From: an uncultured Eubacteriales bacterium
GTDB taxonomy: Bacteria; Bacillota; Clostridia; Christensenellales; Aristaeellaceae
Assembly (NCBI GenBank): GCA_902790175.1
Contig: CADAQZ010000008.1
Location: 26,855-90,854 of the forward strand
Length of the DNA stretch: 64,000 nt
Direction of reading: 5' to 3'
The notes beneath the pieces are model-generated. The model was not told where the DNA came from, searched no databases, and saw only the letters and a list, made by a program, of their open reading frames with translations. Made by a program: the position numbers and the translations under genes. Shown piece after piece: positions 51,038-59,069 of this stretch (position 1 is its first letter; each line of letters begins with the position of its first letter).

Positions 51038-52416
51038 TTTACCAAATCCCAATAAATTCTCAATGTTTCGGAGCTCAAAAGCCCGATTTCATCGCCCTTT
51101 TCGGCGATTTCGGCCTCGATTTTCGTGAAGCGCTCGATGAATCGGTTGACCGCGCCGCTCAGCGCGATCTCCGGGTCGATCTTTTTGAGCCGCGCCACGC
51201 CGCAGACACCCATCAGTACCTCCCCCAGCCAGGCTTCCACGTCCTGATCCGACGGGATGTTGGACAGCTTTTCGGCGCAACGCCTCGCGAGCGCCTCCGC
51301 GTCCTCGTCGCGCAGATCGGCCTCCGCGCTGCGCTTTAATACCTTCACGGCGCGCAGCGTCGCCGGGAGCGCGCGCGTCACGTCCCGCAGCGCCTGCGCG
51401 TGGGTGCTCTGCCCGCGCTCTGCCATCTTGTTTTTGCTCCACAGGTTAAGCACCTCGTCCGCGCTCTCGACGTGGTCGCTTCCGAAGATGTGGGTGTGTC
51501 GAGAGATCATCTTCTCGCATATCGCGGTCGTCACATCCGAAATGTCGAACTCGCCGTGCCGCCGCGCGATCTCCGCGTGGATGGCCACCTGCAACAGCAC
51601 ATCGCCCAGCTCGTCGTACAGGTGATCCATGTCGCCCTCGTCGATGGCGTCGATCACCTCGTAGGCCTCCTCCAGCATGCAGGTGCGCAGCGATTCGTGC
51701 GTCTGGGCGCGGTCCCACGGGCAGCCGCCGGGGCCGCAGAGCCTGCGCATGATCTCGTTCAGGTGTTCGAAGTCGTAGCGCTCCAGCGCCGTGATCTCCC
51801 GCCGCGCGGGGATCAGCGCGCAGGTCATGTGGTCGTAGCGCTCCGCGCGGTCCAGCTCGAAAAGCGGCAGCTTTTTGGGCGCTTCCCCGCCGTTCATGAG
51901 ATAGATCCCGGTCTCCTCCGGGTAGACCGCCATCAGCCTGAGCTTCACCTCGCAGGCCAGCTCGCGGCTCTCCAATTCGCGCACGAGGCAGTTCTCGCGC
52001 GCCGTCAGGTGGAATTCTTCCCAGTCGGAGGCTTCCACTGAGCGCGTCTCGCCCGACGCATACGAAAGCAGCGCGCCCTCCGAGGGCGGCCCCGCGATCA
52101 CGCGCGCATCCTCCCCGGCGGCTTCGACCACCAGCGGCACACTCCGGTCGCGCACGTCCGCGACGGCGTAGACGATCTCGCTTGCCTTCGCCGCGTCGAG
52201 CACCGCGTCCGCCGCGGCCCTGGCATGCGCGTCGAAGTCCTCGCAGGCGTCGTAGAGCGCGTCCAGCGTCTCATAGGAAATCCTTTGCTCGTCCAGCCAC
52301 GCCGCGCAGCCGCAGCGCCCCGTGTGCAGGATTATCCGCGCGCCTCTTCTGAGCGCCTCAATCGCGTCCAGCGTCAGCTGACCGGCCAGCCAGCCCGTGC
52401 CGACAATCGTAATCAC
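51028..52416 (-). CDS. mazG: MazG/YabN family nucleoside triphosphate pyrophosphohydrolase
   Basis: 462 aa. The N-terminal half (1-220) is related to the tetrapyrrole-methylase domain of YabN, but its SAM-site motifs are gone (GTGWLAGQLT for GxGPGDPELLT, and no GHP). The C-terminal half carries tandem MazG domains: CPWDRAQTHESLR, EEAYEVIDAIDEGD, EELGDVLLQV-like DELGDVLLQVAIH. Hydrolyses NTPs to NMP and PPi. spoVT-mazG-hup-rqcP is a conserved clostridial order. GTG start, GGGAGG 11 nt upstream. Confidence 0.92.
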   Translation of the reverse strand: MITIVGTGWLAGQLTLDAIEALRRGARIILHTGRCGCAAWLDEQRISYETLDALYDACEDFDAHARAAADAVLDAAKASEIVYAVADVRDRSVPLVVEAAGEDARVIAGPPSEGALLSYASGETRSVEASDWEEFHLTARENCLVRELESRELACEVKLRLMAVYPEETGIYLMNGGEAPKKLPLFELDRAERYDHMTCALIPARREITALERYDFEHLNEIMRRLCGPGGCPWDRAQTHESLRTCMLEEAYEVIDAIDEGDMDHLYDELGDVLLQVAIHAEIARRHGEFDISDVTTAICEKMISRHTHIFGSDHVESADEVLNLWSKNKMAERGQSTHAQALRDVTRALPATLRAVKVLKRSAEADLRDEDAEALARRCAEKLSNIPSDQDVEAWLGEVLMGVCGVARLKKIDPEIALSGAVNRFIERFTKIEAEIAEKGDEIGLLSSETLRIYWDLVKLC

Positions 52417-52456
52417 GCCCGCATGCGCCTCCCTTTCCTGTTCGTGTCCGGGAGGT

Positions 52457-52486
52457 ATTATAGCACAATTGGCGCGGCTCTGGCAA
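52457..52486 (-). promoter_or_regulatory. Promoter of mazG
   Basis: Minus strand TTGCCA (52486-52481), 18 bp, TATAAT (52462-52457) with extended TGC, directly after the spoVT stop. Confidence 0.72.
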
Positions 52487-52491
52487 GGGCG

Positions 52492-53046
52492 TCACTGCTC
52501 CATCTGGCGTCCGATGATGTTCGCGGTGGTCTCGGCCACCTTCTGGTCCACGTTGGTCATCTGAAGCCCCGATTCCCGGCTCAGCAGGATCAGCCCGCCC
52601 ACGATCTCCCCGTCGGCGAGGATCGGCGCGACGATCTGCGCGGAGTAGACCTCGGGCCGGTCGTCGGCGGTGACGGGGATCATCTTTTGCCCCGACGACA
52701 GGTTCGCCATCATCAGCTGCCGACCCTGCAGGATGTGGTCGGCCTCCGGGCTCAGCGCCTTTTCCACGTACTCGCGCTTCGCCGCGCCGGAGCTGGAAAC
52801 GATGGCGTCGCGGTCGCTGATCAGCGCCACGTGGCCCAGCGTGCGGTAGAGGGAGTCGGTGTAGTCCTTCGCGATCGAGGCGATCTCCCCGATCGGCGAG
52901 TATTTCTTCAAAACCACTTCGCCGTCGTGGTCGGTGAATATCTCCAGCGGGTCGCCCTCGCGTATGCGCAGCGTCCGCCGGATCTCCTTTGGAATGACGA
53001 CGCGCCCCAGCTCGTCGATTCTCCTGACAATGCCCGTTGCTCTCAT
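52492..53046 (-). CDS. spoVT: Stage V sporulation protein T (SpoVT)
   Basis: 184 aa. N-terminal AbrB-type swapped-hairpin domain (MRATGIVRRIDELGRVVIPKEIRR; key VIPKEIR) and C-terminal GAF-like domain (about 60-184). Forespore regulator modulating sigma-G genes. GGAGGCGTTTTT precedes the ATG, and a sigma-G-like promoter lies upstream, as expected for spoVT. Confidence 0.96.
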   Translation of the reverse strand: MRATGIVRRIDELGRVVIPKEIRRTLRIREGDPLEIFTDHDGEVVLKKYSPIGEIASIAKDYTDSLYRTLGHVALISDRDAIVSSSGAAKREYVEKALSPEADHILQGRQLMMANLSSGQKMIPVTADDRPEVYSAQIVAPILADGEIVGGLILLSRESGLQMTNVDQKVAETTANIIGRQMEQ

Positions 53047-53117
53047 AAAAACGCCTCCATGTGCTCAAACTGGCTGAAAGGCACGCTTTCAGCGGCGCAG
53101 ACTTCACGTTGTGCGCG

Positions 53118-53146
53118 TAGTTTGCGCGAATCGTGGCGTTTTATGC
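53118..53146 (-). promoter_or_regulatory. Sigma-G-like promoter of spoVT
   Basis: Minus strand GCATA (53146-53142), 17 bp, CAAACTA (53124-53118); one mismatch to CATACTA. Shares GCATAAAACGC with the gerA promoter. Confidence 0.55.
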
Positions 53147-53195
53147 GCGTCAGACGGTTTGAACGCCCGGGACGCGGCGAAGCGCGAAACGGTGG

Positions 53196-53224
53196 TTTAC
53201 AATATCGGGCTTTCCCTGTATAAT
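53196..53224 (+). promoter_or_regulatory. Housekeeping promoter of the FTR-type gene
   Basis: TTTACA (53196-53201), 17 bp, TATAAT (53219-53224). Confidence 0.82.
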
Positions 53225-53302
53225 GTTGCCAGCGCCGCATAGGCTTGACGTATGCGCGGAAGAATATATTGAAAGCGGCACGGCCGCACGGGAGGAGACG
53301 CC

Positions 53303-53500
53303 ATGAGGATTCGATTCAACGAGGACCAGGAGGTCGTGAACACCATCAAGGAGGGCCTGAAGCGCACCGGGGGTTACTGCCCCTGTCGGCTGGCGCGCAC
53401 GCCCGAGAACAAGTGCATGTGCAAGGAGTTCCGCGACCAGATCGCCGATCCGGACTTCGAGGGCTACTGCCACTGCATGCTGTATTACAAGGAGAAGTAA
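53303..53500 (+). CDS. Ferredoxin-thioredoxin reductase catalytic-domain protein
   Basis: 65 aa. Three Cys pairs CPC, CMC and CHC (YCPCRL, CMCKEF, GYCHCM) in the order of the FTR catalytic subunit, whose [4Fe-4S] cluster and adjacent disulfide pass electrons from ferredoxin to thioredoxin. Very short: essentially the cluster core. No variable subunit or thioredoxin is adjacent. GGGAGGAG precedes the ATG; monocistronic between its own promoter and a terminator. Confidence 0.88.
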   Translation: MRIRFNEDQEVVNTIKEGLKRTGGYCPCRLARTPENKCMCKEFRDQIADPDFEGYCHCMLYYKEK

Positions 53501-53535
53501 AAAACGGCTGCCGTCAAAATGACGGCAGCCGTTTT
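53501..53535. terminator. Bidirectional terminator
   Basis: Perfect 16-bp stem AAAACGGCTGCCGTCA / TGACGGCAGCCGTTTT, AAA loop, between the FTR-type and foldase genes. Confidence 0.9.
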
Positions 53536-53544
53536 ACACCGTAC

Positions 53545-54876
53545 TTACTTCCCCGAGGTCAGGTCGAAGTTCTCGAGGCTGTAGACCGGGTTCAGCGCAT
53601 CGATCCAGGACTGGAGCTCGGTGTTGAAGTGCTCGGACTTCATGTCGTCGAGGGTGTCCTCGTAAAGCGCATCGTGGATGTCCTCCAGCGGCACCGCGCC
53701 GGGGGTCGCGTCGCTCTCGTAGCGGATGATGTGCACGCCGCTGGTGGAGATCACCGGCGTCTGGGTTACGTCACCCACGTTTTCCAGCGCCATCGCGGCG
53801 GCGGTGAAGTTCTTGTCCCAGTTGGTGGACGCGCTGCTGACGTAGTAGCCGCGGGTCTTGGTGGGCTCGTTCTTCATGCCGGGGTCCTCGCCGTACTGTT
53901 CGATCAGCGCGGCAAATGTCCTTCACGGACGCCAGGCAGTCGGCCTCGGCCTTCTCGGCGTCGGCGCGCAGCGTCTCGAGATTCGCCTCGGCGGCGTCGA
54001 TGTCGGCCTGGATGGCCTCGGCGGTGCGGGGCTCTTCGGTGGGCTCGGCCGCTTCGGCGGTTTCGGCGGCATCCTCGGAAGTCTCTGCGTCCTTGTCGTT
54101 CAGGGCGTCCAGCTCGCTGCGCAGGCTCTCCAGGTCGCTCTCGGCGCTGGTGACGGCGCTGCGGGCGTCGGTGACGGCATTGAGAACTTCCTCCTCGGGC
54201 TTGACGAGGATGTGCTTCACGGTGCGATAGCCCTCGGGGATCCAGCAGACGACGCTGCTGTCGGAGGTCATGGCGCTCTCAAAGCTGCCGGCGGAGGCGG
54301 AGTAGGTCTCCTCGTCGCTGGCGACCTTCTCGTCGTAGGCGGCCTTCAGCTGCTCGTCGGTCACCTCGGCGATCTCGTGCGGGTGTAGCCCATCGAGTAG
54401 ATGTTGTACTCGGTCTGCTTCGCCTTCACCTCGTCGGTCTTGCCGTCGGCCTTCGGCAGCAGCGCGTCGTAGACCTCCTTGTAGTGCTCGTCGGTCTCGC
54501 TCTCGATCTCGGCCAGCTTCTCGTCGTCCAGCTTGATGCCGCGGCTCTCCAGCTGTTTGGCGATGGCCACGCTCTGCACGGCGTCCTCCACGACGGTCTT
54601 CTTCATGTCCTCGACCACGTCGGCGGTCATGTTCATGCCGTACATGGCGTACATCTGGCTCATGTAGGAGTACTGGGAATTGAAGTTGCCCATCACGTCC
54701 TCCTGCGTGATCTCGCCGCCGTCATAGGTGGCCAACACGCCGGAATACTGCTTCTTGAGGGCCGCGAGGTCCTCGTCCAGCTGCATGATCGGGTCCACTT
54801 CCACCAGGTTGCAGCCGGTGAGCACCAGCGTCAGTGCGATCAGGATGCCTGCCAGGCGCAAAAGCGCGTGTCTCAT
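53545..54876 (-). pseudogene. PrsA/SurA-type peptidyl-prolyl isomerase lipoprotein with two compensating frameshifts
   Basis: Lipoprotein signal (TLVLTGCNLV) and an N-terminal SurA/PrsA-like helical region are in one frame to about 54375. A second frame then carries VTDEQLKAAYDEKV and the parvulin strand GYRTVKHILVKPEEE down to about 53915. The first frame resumes with DPGMKNEPTKTRGYYV and HIIRYESDATPG to the end. So one base is missing near 54375 and one extra near 53920. The parvulin domain is interrupted by about 90 residues of Ala/Glu-rich predicted coiled coil. Extracytoplasmic foldase function is inferred if the frame is intact in vivo. Confidence 0.82.
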
Positions 54877-54924
54877 AACAAATCTTCCTCTCCGTATCGG
54901 GCGTTTGCGCCCAAAAATAAAAAC

Positions 54925-55527
54925 TCACTCATATATTATACACATTTCGCGATTTTGCGCAAGGTCTTTTGGCAATTCTCCGCCGCGTAAAAAGTCCGTT
55001 ATCGCCGTTTTGAGCGCGTTTTCACAAATTGTATACAATTCCGGCCCCGTTTCGGCGGGCATTTCCAGCGCCGCGACGCGGCTGTGCGCCCCCAGTCCCA
55101 GCCAAACCAGCTTCCGCCCCGCACGGCTGTTCCCGGCCTCGATGATCAGCACATCCGATACGCACAGCGACAGGTTTTGCCGCGCGAACAGCGCGATCCG
55201 ATTGAAGGACCGCGCGAGGGACCCGCGTCCGCGAAGCCTGCCCGTCTGCGGCGCGATGAGCGCCAGCCGCTCCACCGGCAATTGCTCCGCCAGCGCCAGC
55301 GCCGCCATGCAGCCCGGGCCCCGCGCGAGGATCGCCGCCGCGCCGCAGTCCGAGCGCGCGCGCTGCAGGAGCGTCTGCATCTCCTCGAAGGCGCGCTCCC
55401 CCGCCCGCCAGTCGAACGGGTAACCGGCGAGGCCCGGGGCGAAAGAAAGTCCGGAAAGGCGATTCTCTCCGGACGTGGGATCGTCGATTGCAACGCAGCC
55501 GACGATATCTGTGTGTTTTTCAAGCAT
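54925..55527 (-). CDS. Hypothetical protein, alpha/beta-hydrolase-like
   Basis: 200 aa, not recognised. ILARGPGCMAALALAEQLPVERLALIAP resembles (in pieces GPGCMAALALA and LALIAP) the strand-elbow-helix and following strand of alpha/beta hydrolases, but the nucleophile position is Cys in GPGCM, not GxSxG. No signal peptide or membrane segment. It follows ktrA by 36 bp, past a hairpin, and may be the last gene of that operon. The promoter of the next gene overlaps its 3' end. Confidence 0.6.
   Translation of the reverse strand: MLEKHTDIVGCVAIDDPTSGENRLSGLSFAPGLAGYPFDWRAGERAFEEMQTLLQRARSDCGAAAILARGPGCMAALALAEQLPVERLALIAPQTGRLRGRGSLARSFNRIALFARQNLSLCVSDVLIIEAGNSRAGRKLVWLGLGAHSRVAALEMPAETGPELYTICENALKTAITDFLRGGELPKDLAQNREMCIIYE
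54935..54962 (-). promoter_or_regulatory. Promoter of the foldase gene
   Basis: Minus strand TTGCGC (54962-54957), 16 bp, TATAAT (54940-54935), within the end of the preceding gene. Confidence 0.65.
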
Positions 55528-55543
55528 TCAGGCACCGCCCTTC

Positions 55544-55565
55544 GACCGGGCGTCTGTGCCCGGTC
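55544..55565 (-). terminator. Intercistronic hairpin at the ktrA stop
   Basis: GACCGGGC / GCCCGGTC, 6-nt loop, overlapping the ktrA stop codon; no T tract, so an attenuator or mRNA-stabilising hairpin rather than a clear terminator. Confidence 0.5.
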
Positions 55566-56226
55566 AGCGTCGATTCATTTTGGCGAGCGTCTCGTCCTTC
55601 ACGACCACCAGCAACACGTCGTCCTCGCGGAGCACGGTATCCGGCAGGGGCATGGCGTTTAATACGTCGCCGGTGCGGATGGCCACCACGTTGATGCCCA
55701 GCTTGCTGCGCATCGCCAGCTCCATCAGCGACTTGCCCAGCCACTCCGGCCGCGGGCGGATCTCCGCCATGGAGTACTCGGAGGACAGCTCGAGGAAGTC
55801 GATGATGTCGCCCGATACAAGGTTATGCGCCATGCGACGGCCCATGTCACGCTCCGGGAACAAAACCTGGTCCGCGCCAAGCTTTTCCAGCATCCGCCCG
55901 TGGAACTCGTCCTGCGCCTTGGCGAGCACGCGCTTGCAGCCCAGTTCCTTCAGCGACATCACGATCGTGCCGCTGGCGCGGATGTCCGAGCCCATCGTGA
56001 CGAAGGCCACGTCGAAGTCCGGGATGCCCAGCGCCGACAGCGCGTCGCGGTCCATCGCGTCCATCTGTACGGTGTGGGTCAGCACGTCGCGCAGGCCCTC
56101 CACCACGTCCATGCGCTTGTCCACGCCGAGCACCTCGTAGCCGTCCTGGCAGAGCGTCTCGGCGATGGCGGTGCCGAAGCGGCCCAGTCCGACGACGATG
56201 AATTGCTTGTTCTTTTTCTTGGCCAT
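55564..56226 (-). CDS. ktrA: Potassium uptake regulatory subunit KtrA (TrkA family)
   Basis: 220 aa. RCK N domain with the nucleotide-binding motif FIVVGLGRFGTAIAETL and the acidic end of beta-2 (VLGVDKR), then an RCK C domain. Gates the KtrB channel in response to nucleotides such as ATP/ADP. GGAGG lies 7 nt upstream of the ATG. Downstream of ktrB by 32 bp. Confidence 0.94.
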   Translation of the reverse strand: MAKKKNKQFIVVGLGRFGTAIAETLCQDGYEVLGVDKRMDVVEGLRDVLTHTVQMDAMDRDALSALGIPDFDVAFVTMGSDIRASGTIVMSLKELGCKRVLAKAQDEFHGRMLEKLGADQVLFPERDMGRRMAHNLVSGDIIDFLELSSEYSMAEIRPRPEWLGKSLMELAMRSKLGINVVAIRTGDVLNAMPLPDTVLREDDVLLVVVKDETLAKMNRR

Positions 56227-56258
56227 ATTGTAACCTCCGGATGGATGGTAGTTTGCGT

Positions 56259-57686
56259 TTAACCGATCATCACGCGGTCCTCGGGATAGCGCAGAAGCTC
56301 CTTGGCGCGGTTCTGGCGGTTCATAAACAGCAGCGCCATGGTCAGCGGGCCGATGCGCCCGATGTACATCGTGATCATGATCAGCACCCGCGCCAGCGGC
56401 ACCAGGTTCGACGAGCCGATGGCGGAGATGCCCACCGTGCCGACGGCGGACACGCACTCGTAGTACAGGTCCAGGAACGCCGCCCCGGGCTGGAGCACCG
56501 ACAGCGCGCACACGTCCACGAACGCCACGGCGATGGCGATGAATGTGATGGCCACCGTCCGCTGGATCAGCGCCCGGTCGATGCGGCGCTCGAACACCAC
56601 GATGCTGCTCTCGCCACGCGCCACCATGCGCACCGTCAATACCAGGATCGCCAGCGTCGTCACCTTGATGCCGCCGCCGGTGGACGCCGGGGCCGCGCCG
56701 ATCAGCATCAGAAAGCCGCCGATCAGCTTCGTGCAGTCGTGAAGGGCCGCCTGGTCGATCGTGTTGAAGCCCGCCGTGCGCAGCGTCATCGACTGGAACA
56801 GCGCCGCCAGCAGCTTGTCCTTCACGCTCAGCGGGCCGAGCGTGCCGGGGTTGTTCCACTCCAACAGCAGCACGATCACCATGCCGCCGAGCAGCAGCGA
56901 GAAGTACGTGACCAGCACCAGCTTCGTGTGCAGCCTGAGCCGCTGGAAGTTGCGCTTTTTCAGGATGTCGTTCAGCGCGCCGAAGCCGAGGCCGCCGATC
57001 ACCACCAGGCCCACCGCCGTCAGGTTCATCAGGACGTCGCCGGTGTAGCCCGTCAGGCTGCGCCCGCCGCCGAACAGGTCAAAGCCGGCGTTGCAGAAGG
57101 CCGAAACCGAGTGAAACAGTGCAAAAAACGCGCCCTTTTTGAAGCCATAGGTCGGGATCAGGCGGATCGTGAACAGCGCCGCGCCCATCAGCTCCACCGT
57201 GAATGCGCTGCGCGCCACCCACGAGATCAGCGACACGACGCCGCCCATGTCGTCCTCGTTCATCGAGTCCTGCATGATCATGCGCTCGCGCATCGATATG
57301 CTGTGGCCCATCGCCCGGAAGATCAGCGTGGCGAAGGTCATGAAGCCCAGGCCGCCGATCTGGATCAGCACCAGCAGCACCACGTGGCCGAACGTGGAGT
57401 AGACCGTGCCGGTGTCGACCACCACCAGGCCTGTGACGCACACGGCGGAGGTGGCGGTGAACAGCGTGTCAAACCACGGCACGGCCACGCCCGTGGCCGA
57501 AGCGACGGGCAGCGCCAGCAGCGCGCTGCCCAGCAGTATGATGGCCAGGAAGCCCAGCGCGATCATCGGCAGGGCGCTGAAGCCGGAGCGCCGGTACAGC
57601 CGCTGCACCATGGCCTGTATGAACCTGTGCCGGTTCTTTTTATGCCTCTCCCCGACTAAGAGGGGTCCCTTCCAGTTAGAAAGCAC
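56259..57686 (-). CDS. ktrB: Potassium uptake transporter KtrB (TrkH family)
   Basis: 475 aa integral membrane protein of four M1-P-M2 repeats. Selectivity-filter segments: SAVCVTGLVVVDTG, SAFCNAGFDLF, TLRTAGFNTID and SAVGTVGISAIGS, each with the key Gly. The GTG start overlaps the pfkB stop region, with GAGAGG 8 nt upstream inside pfkB, giving tight coupling. Confidence 0.95.
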   Translation of the reverse strand: MLSNWKGPLLVGERHKKNRHRFIQAMVQRLYRRSGFSALPMIALGFLAIILLGSALLALPVASATGVAVPWFDTLFTATSAVCVTGLVVVDTGTVYSTFGHVVLLVLIQIGGLGFMTFATLIFRAMGHSISMRERMIMQDSMNEDDMGGVVSLISWVARSAFTVELMGAALFTIRLIPTYGFKKGAFFALFHSVSAFCNAGFDLFGGGRSLTGYTGDVLMNLTAVGLVVIGGLGFGALNDILKKRNFQRLRLHTKLVLVTYFSLLLGGMVIVLLLEWNNPGTLGPLSVKDKLLAALFQSMTLRTAGFNTIDQAALHDCTKLIGGFLMLIGAAPASTGGGIKVTTLAILVLTVRMVARGESSIVVFERRIDRALIQRTVAITFIAIAVAFVDVCALSVLQPGAAFLDLYYECVSAVGTVGISAIGSSNLVPLARVLIMITMYIGRIGPLTMALLFMNRQNRAKELLRYPEDRVMIG

Positions 57687-57687
57687 G

Positions 57688-58617
57688 CTAAATCCTCTCG
57701 ATCTTCACCATATCCAGGAAGGCCTTGTACATCGTCTTGTCGATGCCCTTGTAGCCCTCGGTCATGCATCGGGCGCTGGCGCAGGCCACGCCCATGCGGA
57801 AAGCCTCCTCCAGGTCGTTGTCGGCCATGAACCCGGCCGAGAGGCCAGCCACCATGGCGTCCCCCGCCCCGACGGTGCCCTTCACCTCGATGTTCATGCG
57901 CGGCGCGTAGAGGGTCTTTGTGCCGTCGGTGATCAGCGCGCCCTCCGCGCCCAGCGACACCGCCGTCACCTCGACGCCCATGTCGATGTACTTCAGGGCG
58001 GCCTTTTCGATGTCCTTGAGGCTCGTCAGCGTGTCGCCGGTCATGCTCTCCAACTCGTAGCGGTTCGGCTTGATCATGAAGGGCCGGGCCTCGAGGCCGT
58101 ACTTGAGCCGCTCGCCGTCGGCGTCCAACACGCAGCGGCAGCCGAGGCCGTCCACGGCGCGGATGAGCGTGCGGTAGAAGTCCTGCGGGCATCCGGGCGG
58201 CAGCGAGCCGGAGAGGATCAGGTAGTCGCTGGTGTCGGCGTGGCGCGCCACCAGCTCCACCATCTCGCCCAGCTTCTCCTCGTCGATGGGATGGCCGGAC
58301 TCGTTCAGCTCCGTGACGACGCCGGCCGTGCGGTCGAACACCTTGATGTTCGTGCGGACGCAGCCCTCGCACCAGATGAACTCGTAGGCGGTGGAATTGA
58401 GCATCAGCCGCTTTTCAAACAGCGGGGCGCTGTCGCGGTACATGAAGCCGACGCACTCGGCGTCCAGCCCCAGGCTGGACACGGTCAGCGCCACGTTGAT
58501 GCCCTTGCCCGCGGCGTTGTCGCCCCGGGAGAGGATGCGGTTCAGCCCGCCCGGGGTGAACTTCTCCACCGCCAGCGTGCGGTCGATGCTGGGATTCAAT
58601 GATACGGCAGTAATCAT
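57688..58617 (-). CDS. PfkB-family hexose-phosphate kinase (1-phosphofructokinase type)
   Basis: 309 aa. Typical FruK/LacC start (MITAVSLNPSIDRT), GGKGIN-like AAGKGINVAL, LSGSLPPGCP, IKPNRYELESMTG, and the anion hole/catalytic GTVGAGDAMVAG. Probably phosphorylates fructose 1-phosphate or tagatose 6-phosphate; no PTS or other sugar genes adjoin, so substrate is open. It overlaps neither neighbour but ktrB begins 1-2 bp from its stop. Confidence 0.9.
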   Translation of the reverse strand: MITAVSLNPSIDRTLAVEKFTPGGLNRILSRGDNAAGKGINVALTVSSLGLDAECVGFMYRDSAPLFEKRLMLNSTAYEFIWCEGCVRTNIKVFDRTAGVVTELNESGHPIDEEKLGEMVELVARHADTSDYLILSGSLPPGCPQDFYRTLIRAVDGLGCRCVLDADGERLKYGLEARPFMIKPNRYELESMTGDTLTSLKDIEKAALKYIDMGVEVTAVSLGAEGALITDGTKTLYAPRMNIEVKGTVGAGDAMVAGLSAGFMADNDLEEAFRMGVACASARCMTEGYKGIDKTMYKAFLDMVKIERI

Positions 58618-58638
58618 GGCTTGCTCCTGATAGGGTTG

Positions 58639-58833
58639 TCATTCTTCGCCCGGATGCTCCGGCGGTGCGCTCGTTTCGCGTTCGGCCTCGCGCGCTTCCT
58701 CCTCTTCCCTGGCTTCCTCCTCCACGTGGCGGATGAAGCCGCCGATGTAGTGGGAAAGCGTGGCGCCCACGATCAGGCACACGGCGCCCAGCGCCAGCAG
58801 CGCGATCAGCAGAATCTTCTGCGTGCCCGTCAT
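58639..58833 (-). CDS. Small single-pass membrane protein, function unknown
   Basis: 64 aa. One hydrophobic helix (about 6-28) then a strongly acidic, Glu/Arg-rich cytoplasmic or external tail. GAGGCGATGG precedes the ATG. First gene of the apparent pfkB-ktrB-ktrA run, 21 bp before pfkB. Confidence 0.65.
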   Translation of the reverse strand: MTGTQKILLIALLALGAVCLIVGATLSHYIGGFIRHVEEEAREEEEAREAERETSAPPEHPGEE

Positions 58834-58882
58834 GCCATCGCCTCGCGATACAGGGAGAGTGGGATCAACCGGTGTATGGTAT

Positions 58883-58910
58883 AGTATATCACAATCTTGT
58901 CAAAATTCAA
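58883..58910 (-). promoter_or_regulatory. Promoter of the small-protein/pfkB/ktrBA operon
   Basis: Minus strand TTGAAT (58910-58905), 16 bp, TATACT (58888-58883), extended TGA. Confidence 0.6.
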
Positions 58911-58940
58911 GTGGGATTGCATGAGGTTGGCGAATATAAA

Positions 58941-59060
58941 AGATCCTTCGACTACGCTGACGCTTCGCTCAGGATGACAACCGTTTCGCCTTTTTGTCAT
59001 CCTGAGCGGAGCCGCGCAAGCGGCGTAGTCGTGCTTCAGGCCTGCGAAGCAAAGGATCTT
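58941..59060. repeat. 120-bp imperfect inverted repeat, TCATCCTGAGCG family
   Basis: AGATCCTTCG...GCTCAGGATGACAA in the left half and TGTCATCCTGAGC...AAAGGATCTT in the right half form a long imperfect fold-back. Family members at 16364 and 49014. No coding frame. Confidence 0.8.
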
Positions 59061-59069
59061 ACGACCGTT

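Noticed and set aside
54897-54916. GGGCG/CGCCC hairpin with adjacent A/T run as a terminator
   Set aside because: On the transcribed minus strand the T run precedes the hairpin rather than following it.
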